Shown: positions 28,360 to 37,209 of the stretch, one piece after another
Layout: each line of letters opens with the position of its first letter
Position numbering within the stretch: the stretch's first letter is position 1
Assembly: GCF_021534965.1 (NCBI RefSeq)
Contig: NZ_CP091037.1
Span: 1,714,501-1,778,500 of the forward strand
Direction: 5' to 3'
DNA length: 64,000 nucleotides
Source: Muricauda sp. SCSIO 65647
Lineage (GTDB): Bacteria; Bacteroidota; Bacteroidia; Flavobacteriales; Flavobacteriaceae
The notes under the pieces: model-generated
Told to the model about the DNA's origin: nothing
The model's input: the letters and a program-made list of their open reading frames with translations, nothing else
Database searches by the model: none
Position numbers and translations under genes: made by a program

Positions 28360-29163
28360 TTATTGATATACCTTTACCCAGTCGACTATCATCTGAACGG
28401 GCAGGTCATCTGGATCGACCTTGCCGACCCAAGAACCCCCCAATTGCATATCAATGAGCAGATAAAAAGGTTGGTCAAAAGGCCATTGTGAGGGATCGAC
28501 ACCTTCAACTTTTGGATAGGTAAGCGTCTCTTTGCCGTTCACCATAAATACCAGTTTGTCGGCATACCACTCCATGCCATAGGTATTGAAATTTTCAGTG
28601 TTTACAGGAACGGTAGTGTAGCGTTGCGGAAATTCTTTTTTAAGCTCCAAAGTATAGTATGAGTGTATGGTCTGATATACTTGATTTTCATAGTTCAGGT
28701 GTTCCATCAGATCTATTTCACCGTTTCTGGGGTAGTCGCCATACTTGGGTTGATCGGCAAGCATCCACATGGCGGGCCACGCACCGGTGGCACTTTCTAG
28801 CTTGGCGTGTATTTCGATTTTTCCGTACTGAAAAGCAAACTTGCCCTTGGTACTTACCCCGCCGGTCAAGTACTGGGCGGTGTCTTTTGCTTGGTCGGGG
28901 TTTACGATACCGCGCAGGTACAGCTTTCCGTCCTTTATCTTCATGCATTCAGGATTGTTCGACATATAATTGCCCCAATCTACATTGTTGCGTTCGACGA
29001 TGTTCCATTTGGTCGTATCAAGAATTCCCGGGGTGTCAAAATGTTCTTCCCAAATTATGGTCCAATCTTTCCCTTGCCTTATTTCCTTTTTTTGATGATA
29101 AGAGGCGCATCCGACCAAAAAGAGAAAGATGCCCAAAACGAACGGTATGTTGATTTTTTTCAT
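28360..29163 (-). CDS. Glycoside hydrolase family 16 lipoprotein (beta-glucanase-like)
   Basis: About 267 residues from the ATG at 29163 (a TTG one codon upstream is not preferred). A lipoprotein signal ends in FLFLVGC. The GH16 active site is seen as NGEIDLMEHL (nucleophile and acid/base Glu of ExDxxE), preceded by TGAWPAMWMLAD and followed by FYLLIDMQLGGSW near the C-terminus. GH16 enzymes cleave beta-1,3/1,4-glucans or galactans; the layout is most like laminarinase-type members. Envelope location by lipidation. Its ATG overlaps the lepA stop codon by one nucleotide (TGATG), an odd functional pairing. Confidence 0.88.
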   Translation of the reverse strand: MKKINIPFVLGIFLFLVGCASYHQKKEIRQGKDWTIIWEEHFDTPGILDTTKWNIVERNNVDWGNYMSNNPECMKIKDGKLYLRGIVNPDQAKDTAQYLTGGVSTKGKFAFQYGKIEIHAKLESATGAWPAMWMLADQPKYGDYPRNGEIDLMEHLNYENQVYQTIHSYYTLELKKEFPQRYTTVPVNTENFNTYGMEWYADKLVFMVNGKETLTYPKVEGVDPSQWPFDQPFYLLIDMQLGGSWVGKVDPDDLPVQMIVDWVKVYQ

Positions 29164-30959
29164 CAATCGTTCAATTTCAGAACGGCCATGAATGCCTGTT
29201 GTGGAATTTCTACATTGCCTACTTGGCGCATGCGTTTCTTGCCCTTCTTCTGTTTTTCCAAAAGTTTTCGTTTTCGTGAAATATCACCGCCGTAGCACTT
29301 CGCGGTAACATCTTTGCGCAACGCCTTTATGGTTTCTCGAGAAATGATTTTTGAACCAATGGCCGCTTGAATGGGTATATCGAACTGCTGCCTAGGAATG
29401 AGCTCTTTGAGCTTTTCACACATTTTCTTGCCGATGTGGTAGGCATTATCGAAATGCACCAGTGCAGAAAGGGCATCAACAGGTTGGGCGTTCAACAATA
29501 TATCGACACGCACCAATTTTGAGATCCGCATTCCAATGGGTGAATAATCGAAAGAAGCATATCCCTTTGAAACCGTTTTCAAGCGATCGTAGAAATCGAA
29601 CACTATTTCGGCCAAGGGCATGTCGAAGGTAAGTTCGACCCTTTCAGTGGTCAAATAGGTCTGGTTGGTAATTTGGCCCCGCTTGTCAATGCACAACGAC
29701 ATCACATTGCCCACAAAATCTGACTTGGTGATAATGGTGGCCTTTATATAAGGCTCTTCAACGCGATCGAGAGTAGAAGGGTCGGGTAGATCTGAAGGAT
29801 TGTTGACGATTACAATTTCTTCAGGGTTTTTGGTGGAAAAGGCATGGTAGCTCACGTTCGGCACCGTGGTGATGACGGTCATATCGAACTCGCGCTCTAA
29901 GCGTTCTTGAATGATTTCCATATGTAGCATTCCGAGGAAACCGCAACGAAAACCAAAACCAAGGGCCGCACTGCTCTCGGCGGTGAACACCAACGAAGCG
30001 TCGTTGAGCTGTAACTTTTCCATAGAGGACCGCAACTCTTCAAAATCTTCGGTATCGACCGGATAGATGCCCGCAAACACCATGGGCTTTACATCTTCAA
30101 ACCCGGCTATGGCGGTCGAGGCCGAATTTTCTGAAAGGGTAATGGTATCACCTACTTTCACCTCTCTGGCATCTTTGATACCGGTAATCAAATAGCCCAC
30201 ATCGCCCGTAGTTATTTTTTGCTTGGGATGTTGGGTGAGCTTCAATGTACCGATCTCATCGGCAAAATAGCTCTTATCGGTGGCCATGAACTTGATTTTT
30301 TGCCCCTTTTTGATTTCGCCGTTCACGATTCGAAAATAAGTCTCCACCCCACGAAATGGATTATAGACCGAATCAAAGACCAAGGCCTGTAGGGGTGCGC
30401 CCGGGTCTCCTTCAGGTGCAGGAACACGTTCAATGATGGCCGTCAAGATATTCTCGATGCCAATACCGGTTTTGGCACTGGCCGGAATCACTTCTTCTGG
30501 CTTGCAGCCCAACAGATCGACTATGTCATCGGTCACCTCTTCTGGGCTGGCACTGGGCAAATCTACCTTGTTGAGCACGGGTATGATCTCTAAATCGTTC
30601 TCTAAGGCCAAATATAGGTTTGAAATGGTCTGTGCCTGTATGCTCTGGGCGGCATCGACCACCAGAAGGGCGCCTTCACAGGCCGCAATTGAACGTGAGA
30701 CCTCATATGAGAAGTCTACATGGCCAGGGGTGTCGATCAAGTTGAGCACATAGGTTTCGCCTTGATGGGTATAATCCATCTGAACGGCATGGCTCTTTAT
30801 GGTGATGCCCCGCTCACGCTCAAGGTCCATATTGTCCAATAACTGATCTTGCTTTTCACGTTCGGTCACAGAACCTGTGAAATCCAACAATCGGTCGGCC
30901 AAGGTGCTTTTGCCATGGTCAATATGGGCGATGATACAGAAATTTCTAATGTTCTTCAT
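29163..30959 (-). CDS. lepA: Elongation factor 4 (LepA) GTPase
   Basis: 598 residues from [18 protein letters not shown]; the length equals the family norm. A longer frame to 31004 is rejected because it would begin within the promoter -7 element. G motifs: [17 protein letters not shown] and NKVDLP. EF-G-like domains follow, and the LepA-specific C-terminal tail ends [21 protein letters not shown]. It is a ribosome-associated GTPase that acts on stalled or late-initiating ribosomes. It has its own promoter and a GH16 gene fused to its 3' end in the transcript. Confidence 0.96.
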   Translation of the reverse strand: MKNIRNFCIIAHIDHGKSTLADRLLDFTGSVTEREKQDQLLDNMDLERERGITIKSHAVQMDYTHQGETYVLNLIDTPGHVDFSYEVSRSIAACEGALLVVDAAQSIQAQTISNLYLALENDLEIIPVLNKVDLPSASPEEVTDDIVDLLGCKPEEVIPASAKTGIGIENILTAIIERVPAPEGDPGAPLQALVFDSVYNPFRGVETYFRIVNGEIKKGQKIKFMATDKSYFADEIGTLKLTQHPKQKITTGDVGYLITGIKDAREVKVGDTITLSENSASTAIAGFEDVKPMVFAGIYPVDTEDFEELRSSMEKLQLNDASLVFTAESSAALGFGFRCGFLGMLHMEIIQERLEREFDMTVITTVPNVSYHAFSTKNPEEIVIVNNPSDLPDPSTLDRVEEPYIKATIITKSDFVGNVMSLCIDKRGQITNQTYLTTERVELTFDMPLAEIVFDFYDRLKTVSKGYASFDYSPIGMRISKLVRVDILLNAQPVDALSALVHFDNAYHIGKKMCEKLKELIPRQQFDIPIQAAIGSKIISRETIKALRKDVTAKCYGGDISRKRKLLEKQKKGKKRMRQVGNVEIPQQAFMAVLKLND

Positions 30960-31001
30960 GGCTCTGGCCTTCACTAGGTTCAAGGGCGATAAAAGTGACT
31001 G

Positions 31002-31009
31002 CAAATATA
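31002..31009 (-). promoter_or_regulatory. -7 element of lepA
   Basis: On the minus strand TATATTTG matches TAnnTTTG, 42 nt upstream of the lepA ATG. It overlaps codons of the longer frame and so supports the internal start. Confidence 0.6.
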
Positions 31010-31074
31010 GCGGTTTTAGGGGCCATTCATGGAGGTTTTCATCGAATATGAAAATTTACAATAAATAATTTCAT

Positions 31075-31082
31075 TAGATTTG
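31075..31082 (+). promoter_or_regulatory. -7 element of the outer-membrane receptor gene
   Basis: TAGATTTG matches TAnnTTTG, 20 nt before the ATG at 31103. No good -33 element is visible. Confidence 0.5.
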
Positions 31083-31102
31083 GTAGACAACCCAAACTCT
31101 GA

Positions 31103-33520
31103 ATGATACACTTGCGCCTGTTGCCAGTCATGGCTTTCTTGGCTTTTGCCAATTTGATGGGCCAGACCTATCAGATCACCGGAAAGGTGGTCAATGAAGC
31201 AAACGAATCCATTGGTTTTGCCAATGTATTGTTGTTGAGCGCTGTCGACTCTACTTTCGTTCAGGGCACCTCTGCTGATGAAGGCGGTCGTTTCTTGCTG
31301 TCAGACATTGCACCAGACCTGTATCTCTTACAGGCCAGCTATGTGGGCAGGGGCTCGAAACCCTTGGCGCTTGATGTCAAAAACGATATTTCTTTGGGTG
31401 CATTGATTATTCCCGTTAAGGCCGAAACCCTTGATGAGGTGGTGGTGACGGCCAGACGCCCCACTTTAGAGCGGTTATCAGACCGTTTGGTCTTCAATGT
31501 AGAGAATACAGTGGTATCACAGGGAAATTCTTGGGATATCCTTAAAAATACCCCTGGGGTCATTATCAATCAAGATGATTTACAGATTCGCGGTCAATCA
31601 GCGACGATTTACCTGAACGGGCGAAAGGTTCAGTTGTCAAGTCAAGAAGCCAAAGATTTATTGGAGGGGCTTTCAGGTACCAATATCAAATCGGTTGAGG
31701 TGATTGCCAATCCACCGGCCAGTTTTGATGCCGAGGGTGGCCCCGTACTGAACATAATCAGTGGCAAGAACATTGTACCGGGCTATAAAGGGAGCATTAC
31801 CACAAACTATACCCAAGCGGTTTTGCCCAAGTACAGTTTTGGCATGAGCCATTACTATAAAACAGATAAATTGAATGTCTTCGCCAATTATTCGTTTAAC
31901 CCTAGAAAAGAACTAAGAAGAACCGACAAGGGCATCAATTTCATCAATGATGCCAATGCTGTCTTTTCAAGATGGCAAACCGATATCGATGAAACCAAAA
32001 GAACAAGGGCCCATAACGGAACATTGATACTCGACTATGATTTTGACGACAAAAACAGTCTCAATTTCACGGCAACGGCAGTTCATAATCCAAACCAAGA
32101 ATGGGAAAGCAATTTAGATACTGAAATTCGCAATGCGCAAAACGTCCTGGACTCGACGTTCATTACAGATAATCGGGTAGGGGCCGATAATACCAACCTC
32201 GCATTTGATCTATCATATGTGCACAAGCTGAAAAAAGAAGGGACCCAACTTTCTTTCAACACCCACTACACCCACTATAGTGATAGCTTTCTTCAGCTAA
32301 TCGGCTCAGACTATTTTGATGGTTCGGGTAGCTTCATCAGGGACTTTGGGTTTACCACGGCCTCAGATCAACAAATAGAGATACTAACCGGGCAGGTCGA
32401 TTTTGCCACCCCTCTGGGCACCTCATCATTCGAATCTGGATTGAAAATTTCGTCGATTGCTTCAGAAAGCGCCATTGACTATTTCAATTTTACCGGGAAC
32501 AACCCCAATGTTGATGCTTCACTCTCAGACGATTTTAGATATGATGAAAAAGTATATGCAGCCTATGTGAGTTGGGTAAAAAGTTGGGAAAAATGGTCAG
32601 TGAAGCTGGGGGCCAGGGGAGAACTTACCGATGCTGAAGGGGTTTCATTGACTTTTGACACCACTAGCAACCAAGATTTTTTCGAGATCTTTCCTTCGAT
32701 CTATTTGTTGTACTCACCCTCAGAAAAGCACAGTTTTGCCTTTGATTATGGCAGGCGGGTCGATAGGCCAAGGTATAATGACCTGAACCCGTTCAGAAAT
32801 TTCAACAATGAAAATGATTTCGAGGAGGGCAATCTGGGCCTGGTTCCCTATTTCTCAAATAATTTCAATTTAAACTATACGTTCAATAGCGAATTCTTTA
32901 TCGATGCCTATTATCGCGACAACGGCAACTCCATAAACTATTTGGTGTTTCAAGACAATGAAAACCAAACACTTAGAGAGTTAAAGCAGAACGTTTTAGA
33001 AAGCACTTCGTACGGCCTTGATTTCACTTTCAGCAAAAGCATCCTGAACCCTTGGTATATCTATTCGTATGTTTCCGTTTTTCATGAAGACGAAACATTT
33101 TTGGCCGTTGAAAGTGGTGACCAAGAATTCAAAAACGAAGTAAACGGCGTTTATGGCTATTTGGCCAATTATCTGACCCTTTCAAAAGACGGGTCCCTTA
33201 CGGGAGAGGCTACGATTACCTATTTATCAAGGTTCTTGTTTGGCTCGTACATATCTGACGAGCAGATCAATCTGACATTGGGGCTTCGCAAATCACTATG
33301 GAACAATAGGGCCGTACTATCACTGGCCGCAGAAGATATCTTGAGAACCTATGTGCCCACCTATACCTCTAGATATTTGAACCAAGACAATTTTTACCGA
33401 AGAAGGCCAGAGACGCAGTTCGTCCGTTTCGGTTTTACCTATAACTTCGGAAACTTCAGGCTTGAAGACAACCAACGCAGCATTGATAAGAAAGAGCGTG
33501 ATCGATTAAAAGCCGATTGA
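31103..33520 (+). CDS. TonB-type outer-membrane beta-barrel receptor
   Basis: An 805-residue protein with a signal peptide (MIHLRLLPVMAFLAFANLMGQ), a carboxypeptidase-regulatory-like domain (about 25-110, ITGKVVNEANESIGFANVLL), a plug region (ETLDEVVVTARRP through SVEVIANPPASFDAEGGPVLNI) and a long barrel with OMP_b-brl_3 character, ending RFGFTYNFGNFRL. Such proteins import ligands through the outer membrane or act as signalling porins; no ligand can be predicted. No SusD partner is adjacent, so it is not a classical polysaccharide-utilisation pair. Confidence 0.88.
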   Translation: MIHLRLLPVMAFLAFANLMGQTYQITGKVVNEANESIGFANVLLLSAVDSTFVQGTSADEGGRFLLSDIAPDLYLLQASYVGRGSKPLALDVKNDISLGALIIPVKAETLDEVVVTARRPTLERLSDRLVFNVENTVVSQGNSWDILKNTPGVIINQDDLQIRGQSATIYLNGRKVQLSSQEAKDLLEGLSGTNIKSVEVIANPPASFDAEGGPVLNIISGKNIVPGYKGSITTNYTQAVLPKYSFGMSHYYKTDKLNVFANYSFNPRKELRRTDKGINFINDANAVFSRWQTDIDETKRTRAHNGTLILDYDFDDKNSLNFTATAVHNPNQEWESNLDTEIRNAQNVLDSTFITDNRVGADNTNLAFDLSYVHKLKKEGTQLSFNTHYTHYSDSFLQLIGSDYFDGSGSFIRDFGFTTASDQQIEILTGQVDFATPLGTSSFESGLKISSIASESAIDYFNFTGNNPNVDASLSDDFRYDEKVYAAYVSWVKSWEKWSVKLGARGELTDAEGVSLTFDTTSNQDFFEIFPSIYLLYSPSEKHSFAFDYGRRVDRPRYNDLNPFRNFNNENDFEEGNLGLVPYFSNNFNLNYTFNSEFFIDAYYRDNGNSINYLVFQDNENQTLRELKQNVLESTSYGLDFTFSKSILNPWYIYSYVSVFHEDETFLAVESGDQEFKNEVNGVYGYLANYLTLSKDGSLTGEATITYLSRFLFGSYISDEQINLTLGLRKSLWNNRAVLSLAAEDILRTYVPTYTSRYLNQDNFYRRRPETQFVRFGFTYNFGNFRLEDNQRSIDKKERDRLKAD

Positions 33521-33543
33521 CAAGGTGTTTTTTTGCGATTTCG

Positions 33544-33551
33544 TAATTTTG
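33544..33551 (+). promoter_or_regulatory. -7 element of the dus gene
   Basis: TAATTTTG lies 18 nt before the ATG at 33569. It falls inside the longest possible reading frame (TTG at 33533) and so argues for the later start. Confidence 0.55.
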
Positions 33552-33568
33552 CACCTCTTAAAGGTCAA

Positions 33569-34567
33569 ATGCCCATGCCAAGGATAGGAAGCATAGAATT
33601 GCCCGATTTTCCATTACTGTTGGCACCGATGGAAGATGTGAGCGACCCTCCTTTTCGCGCTTTGTGCAAAGAACAAGGGGCCGATGTCGTTTATACTGAA
33701 TTCATTTCTTCGGAGGGACTGATACGCGATGCCGCAAAAAGCGTAATCAAACTTGATATCTATGAAAAGGAACGCCCAGTGGGCATCCAGATTTTTGGCG
33801 CCGAGATGGATTCAATGTTGAAGGCCATCGACATTGTAGAACAAACAGGTCCTGATATCATAGACATCAACTTTGGCTGCCCCGTCAAAAAGGTGGTCTG
33901 CAAAAATGCGGGGGCCGGTATTTTGAGGGATATTCCGCTTATGGTAAAATTGACCGAGGCAATGGTCAAACGCACAAAATTGCCCGTTACCGTAAAAACC
34001 CGTTTGGGGTGGGACCACAACTCCATCAAAATCGTTGAAGTAGCGGAACGCCTGCAAGATGTGGGCATAAAGGCCATCTCAATACATGGCCGCACACGGG
34101 TACAGATGTACAAAGGGCAAGCCGATTGGAAGCCCATTGCCCAAGTAAAGAACAACCCTAGAATGCACATACCGGTGTTTGGTAACGGAGATGTCGATAC
34201 GCCAGAGGCCGCGATGAAAATGCGCGATGATTTTGGTTTGGACGGCGCCATGATCGGCCGTGCCAGTATTGGCAATCCCTGGTTTTTCAACCAAGTGAAG
34301 CACTATTTCAGAACGGGCAACCATTTAGCCCCACCGACCATGGAAGAACGGGTCGAAGCGGCCCGGCGCCACCTGCAGATGGCGATTGATTGGAAAGGCG
34401 AGAAGTTAGGGGTCTTTGAAACCCGGCGCCATTACACCAATTACTTCAAGGGCATACCCCATTTCAAGGAATACCGGATGAAAATGGTCACCAGCGACGA
34501 TGCCGCCGATGTTTTTGCCGCTTTTGATGAAGTATTGGAAAAATTCGGTGACTTTCAGTTTGCCTAG
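33569..34567 (+). CDS. tRNA-dihydrouridine synthase (Dus family)
   Basis: About 332 residues from the ATG at 33569 (a second ATG follows two codons later). It is an FMN-dependent flavoenzyme reducing uridines in tRNA D-loops. Seen: LLLAPMEDVSDPPFR, DIINFGCP-type segment (IIDINFGCPVKKVVCKNAG with the active-site Cys), VKTRLGWD, AISIHGRTRVQMYKG and the phosphate-binding NGDV...GAMIGRASIGNPW. The DusB-type TIM barrel plus C-terminal helical domain is complete. It converges with the permease gene, leaving 20 nt between stops. Confidence 0.9.
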   Translation: MPMPRIGSIELPDFPLLLAPMEDVSDPPFRALCKEQGADVVYTEFISSEGLIRDAAKSVIKLDIYEKERPVGIQIFGAEMDSMLKAIDIVEQTGPDIIDINFGCPVKKVVCKNAGAGILRDIPLMVKLTEAMVKRTKLPVTVKTRLGWDHNSIKIVEVAERLQDVGIKAISIHGRTRVQMYKGQADWKPIAQVKNNPRMHIPVFGNGDVDTPEAAMKMRDDFGLDGAMIGRASIGNPWFFNQVKHYFRTGNHLAPPTMEERVEAARRHLQMAIDWKGEKLGVFETRRHYTNYFKGIPHFKEYRMKMVTSDDAADVFAAFDEVLEKFGDFQFA

Positions 34568-34587
34568 CCAAAAGCATATTCTTTGTG

Positions 34588-35799
34588 TTAAGAAGCGGCA
34601 ATCAATCTTTTTGATATTCGACTGCTGGCGATTTTTGATGAAACGATTCCCAATAGGGTTATGGTCGCCAGTACCAACAAAACGTTCATCATATCAAATG
34701 CCACCGGATATGCCAATGAAGGGGTTATCTTCAACCACCCGAACACCAATTGGGAGGCGACCAAAAGAATTCCTATCAATACCCCTACCAGACCACCCAG
34801 TGTGGTCACCAAAAGGCCTTGAATAAAATAGATTTGCCGCAGTTCTTTGATGGTCGCACCAAGGCTGAACAATGTTTTTGAGTTCTGGCGCTTGTCGAGT
34901 ATCATCATGATGATGGCCCCCACCACATTGAACAGGGCGATGATCAAGACCAATGTGAAGATGAGGTAGGTGGCCAAGTTTTCAGTGTTCAGCATACGGT
35001 AGAGCGTACTGTTGAGTTCTCTTCTGCTCAAAACAATGGCCTTGTCGCCCAACGCATTTTTGATTGCCCCGCGCACGTTTTCCAATGAAGCGTTTTCATC
35101 GAGCTTAAAGTTGATTCCTGAAACTTGGGCACTGTCCTTTTCCAAAAAGGCCTGCACCAATTTCAAGTCGGTAAATATGTATTTTTTATCGAGCCCCTCT
35201 TCAACGGCGTACACCCCACTGACCACTAGGGGCAGTTCATTGTAGGGTTTTGAGCCCAAGGCGGCTTGGGTCAACGAACTCTTGCCGGGCTTGGGGGCCA
35301 GAGCCATCATGGGGGTTTGGTAATTGTTGATGGGCACGCCCAATAAATTGTAGATGCCGATGCCCATTACGGTGTTGTGATCGGTGATGCCCCAATTGCC
35401 AAAATAAAGTGTGCTGTCAATATCCGTAACCTTGCGGTAATTTTCATCGACCCCCTTGATGAAGGCCAGATCGCCCTTTTCACGAAAAGACAGATAAACG
35501 CGCTCTTCCAATTCTTTTGAATAATGCAAGACACCGCCAATTGTCGAAAGTTTTTCTTCATCTGTTTCCAGCAAAGAAAAGACCTTGCCGGTGGTTGGCA
35601 CCGCTTTTAGATCGGGGTCGAACGTATTCGTGAATTGAAGGCTAAAGATCTTGAGTCCTGAAAAGGCCGAAAGCACAATGAAAAGTGCCGCAGCACCAAT
35701 AATGATGACCAAAAAGGTGATGAAATTGATGATGTTGACCGCATTTTGGCTACTTTTTGAACGGAGGTACCGCTTGGCGATGTAGAGCGGAAAGTTCAA
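34588..35799 (-). CDS. ABC transporter permease, FtsX/LolC-LolE-like
   Basis: A 403-residue inner-membrane protein with one N-terminal membrane segment (VNIINFITFLVIIIGAAALFI), a ~230-residue periplasmic MacB-PCD-like domain and three C-terminal membrane segments (starting NLATYLIFTLVLIIALFNVVG). This is the lipoprotein-releasing permease plan. No ATPase gene is adjacent, so its partner must be elsewhere. It starts 2 nt after the rbfA stop and is probably co-transcribed with rbfA. Substrate as Lol lipoproteins is inferred from the family only. Confidence 0.85.
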   Translation of the reverse strand: MNFPLYIAKRYLRSKSSQNAVNIINFITFLVIIIGAAALFIVLSAFSGLKIFSLQFTNTFDPDLKAVPTTGKVFSLLETDEEKLSTIGGVLHYSKELEERVYLSFREKGDLAFIKGVDENYRKVTDIDSTLYFGNWGITDHNTVMGIGIYNLLGVPINNYQTPMMALAPKPGKSSLTQAALGSKPYNELPLVVSGVYAVEEGLDKKYIFTDLKLVQAFLEKDSAQVSGINFKLDENASLENVRGAIKNALGDKAIVLSRRELNSTLYRMLNTENLATYLIFTLVLIIALFNVVGAIIMMILDKRQNSKTLFSLGATIKELRQIYFIQGLLVTTLGGLVGVLIGILLVASQLVFGWLKITPSLAYPVAFDMMNVLLVLATITLLGIVSSKIASSRISKRLIAAS

Positions 35800-35801
35800 G
35801 G

Positions 35802-36194
35802 CTAAGACTTCTTTCTTTTTGGTAAAAGGTCGCGATTCTCGATAGGGTTTTCACCGCCCTTCAACGATTCTTCAATACTGTCGATGTAATCTAACGAGTC
35901 ATCGAGAAAAAAAGTCAGTTCTGGCACCCGTCTCAACTGGTGTTTGGTGCGCTGGGCCAATTGGTGTTTGATCTGTGGTTCGGTCTTTTTGATTTCGCTT
36001 AACAGGGGTTGTGCCCTGTCATTCGGAAAGATACTGACGTACACCTTGGCCATTGAAAGGTCAACGGTGACATAGACTTTTGATACGGAAACAATGATGC
36101 CCTGTGCGCCGGCTTCAGTAACGGCACGTTGCAGTATGTCGGCAAGGTCTTGCTGAATGACACGGGCTATCTTCTTCTGTCGTTGTGTTTCCAT
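35802..36194 (-). CDS. rbfA: Ribosome-binding factor A
   Basis: A 130-residue KH-like protein for 30S subunit maturation and 16S rRNA 5' processing. The N-terminus METQRQKKIARVIQQDLADIL and the central VDLSMAKVYVSIFP are characteristic, and the C-terminus RRVPELTFFLDDSLDYIDSIE fits RbfA. A consensus promoter box lies only a few nucleotides before the start codon, so the transcript may be nearly leaderless. It is followed by the Lol-like permease after 2 nt. Confidence 0.93.
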   Translation of the reverse strand: METQRQKKIARVIQQDLADILQRAVTEAGAQGIIVSVSKVYVTVDLSMAKVYVSIFPNDRAQPLLSEIKKTEPQIKHQLAQRTKHQLRRVPELTFFLDDSLDYIDSIEESLKGGENPIENRDLLPKRKKS

Positions 36195-36198
36195 AGGG

Positions 36199-36206
36199 CA
36201 AAATTA
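36199..36206 (-). promoter_or_regulatory. -7 element of rbfA, very close to the start codon
   Basis: On the minus strand TAATTTTG is followed by CCCT and then the ATG. With the usual distance from the -7 box to +1 the mRNA would have almost no 5' leader. Confidence 0.6.
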
Positions 36207-36309
36207 GGCAATAAATGACGTTTCTCATGATTTGGTCGCCCAACATTGGTTAATTTGGCCGTTATTCTGATAAAGAACAATTATTTTGTTATTTAAAATA
36301 GCGCTATCT

Positions 36310-36726
36310 ATGGACAAAATTGAGCATATCGGTATCGCGGTGAACGATTTGACCGCCTCGAACGCACTTTTTGAGAAACTGTACGGTGAACCCCACTATA
36401 AGATTGAAGAAGTGGCCTCAGAAGGGGTTCGCACTTCTTTTTTTAAAGTAGGCCCGAACAAGATTGAATTGTTGGAAGCCACCAATGACAACAGCCCGAT
36501 CGCCAAATTTTTAGAGAAAAAGGGAGAGGGCATACACCACATTGCCTTTGCCGTAACGGATTTGGAGGCGGAAATGAAGCGCTTAGAGGGCGAGGGGTTC
36601 GTTATATTGCCCGGCTTTCCGAAAAACGGGGCAGACAACAAGCGAGTGGCCTTTTTGCACCCTAAGGGCACCAACGGGGTTTTGGTGGAACTGTGCCAAG
36701 AAATAGCTGTGGCCGAAACTGCGTGA
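36310..36726 (+). CDS. mce: Methylmalonyl-CoA epimerase
   Basis: About 138 residues from MDKIEHIGIAVNDL, the family-typical start; an upstream in-frame codon at 36286 adds eight unlikely residues. It is a vicinal-oxygen-chelate protein with metal ligands in KIEHIGIAV (His), IELLEATNDNSPI (Glu), GIHHIAFAV (His) and GVLVELCQ (Glu). It interconverts (R)- and (S)-methylmalonyl-CoA in propionate/branched-chain catabolism. Methylmalonyl-CoA mutase genes are not in the window. Confidence 0.93.
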   Translation: MDKIEHIGIAVNDLTASNALFEKLYGEPHYKIEEVASEGVRTSFFKVGPNKIELLEATNDNSPIAKFLEKKGEGIHHIAFAVTDLEAEMKRLEGEGFVILPGFPKNGADNKRVAFLHPKGTNGVLVELCQEIAVAETA

Positions 36727-36752
36727 CCCTTGTGGCAACGAAAAATAAGTGC

Positions 36753-36760
36753 TAGTTTTG
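36753..36760 (+). promoter_or_regulatory. -7 element of the CAT tRNA
   Basis: TAGTTTTG with a TTG at 36730-36732, spaced by 20 nt, fits the Bacteroidota promoter pattern 14 nt before the tRNA. Confidence 0.6.
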
Positions 36761-36774
36761 CGCCTGCATTTGTA

Positions 36775-36848
36775 GGTCCTATAGCTCAGCTGGTTAGAGC
36801 ACTTGACTCATAATCAAGGGGTCCCTGGTTCGAGCCCAGGTGGGACCA
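36775..36848 (+). tRNA. tRNA with anticodon CAT (elongator Met or Ile2)
   Basis: Acceptor GGTCCTA/TGGGACC with one G-T pair, D arm GCTC...GAGC, anticodon stem CTTGA/TCAAG with loop CTCATAA, T arm CCTGG-TTCGAGC-CCAGG, discriminator A, no encoded CCA. It is not an initiator (no C-A mismatch at 1-72, no three G-C pairs in the anticodon stem). Elongator Met and lysidine-modified Ile2 share this anticodon in the gene, and I cannot separate them by eye. Confidence 0.93.
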
Positions 36849-36860
36849 CGGAGTGGTACC

Positions 36861-36890
36861 AAAAGCCTTCGCGAGAGCGGGGGCTTTTTT
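36861..36890 (+). terminator. Terminator of the CAT tRNA, copy 1
   Basis: Arms AAAAGCCTTCGC and GCGGGGGCTTTT (two G-T pairs) closed by a GAGA tetraloop, followed by Ts. Identical copies follow at +126 and +252. Confidence 0.85.
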
Positions 36891-36986
36891 ATTGCGGAGC
36901 AATGGTGGGTGAGAAGTTCATGCCGAGCCAGCCTGTGAAAGCAGGCGCGGTCGAGGTAAGCCCAGGTGGGACCACGGAGTGGTACC

Positions 36987-37016
36987 AAAAGCCTTCGCGA
37001 GAGCGGGGGCTTTTTT
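36987..37016 (+). terminator. Terminator copy 2 in the tandem repeat
   Basis: Same hairpin and GAGA loop as the first copy, in the second repeat unit; no transcript of its own is evident. Confidence 0.7.
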
Positions 37017-37112
37017 ATTGCGGAGCAATGGTGGGTGAGAAGTTCATGCCGAGCCAGCCTGTGAAAGCAGGCGCGGTCGAGGTAAGCCCAGGTGGGACCA
37101 CGGAGTGGTACC

Positions 37113-37141
37113 AAAAGCCTTCGCGAGAGCGGGGGCTTTTT
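37113..37141 (+). terminator. Terminator copy 3 in the tandem repeat
   Basis: Same hairpin; the T run is one base shorter, and the repeat identity ends just after it. Confidence 0.7.
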
Positions 37142-37209
37142 ATAGATGGCCATTTTAACGATGGCCAAAAAGTGTGGGGAGCTCTTTACTTTTTGATTAC
37201 TACCGAATG

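Larger units (their letters stand above)
36834..37142 (+). repeat. 126-bp perfect tandem repeat of tRNA 3' end plus terminator (2.4 copies)
   Basis: Units start at 36834, 36960 and 37086. The first two are identical over 126 bp; the third is cut after its terminator (about 37142). Each unit starts with the last 15 nt of the tRNA (GCCCAGGTGGGACCA), continues with a 12-bp terminator hairpin and ends with ~65 bp containing the small hairpin GCCTG-TGAAAG-CAGGC. The second and third units lack the 5' part of a tRNA and cannot fold as one. No protein is likely here despite open frames, which come from the repeat length being divisible by three. Confidence 0.95.

Noticed and set aside
36834-37142. 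CRISPR-like array
   Set aside because: Units are directly abutting 126-bp identical copies with no variable spacers, and they contain tRNA and terminator sequence.
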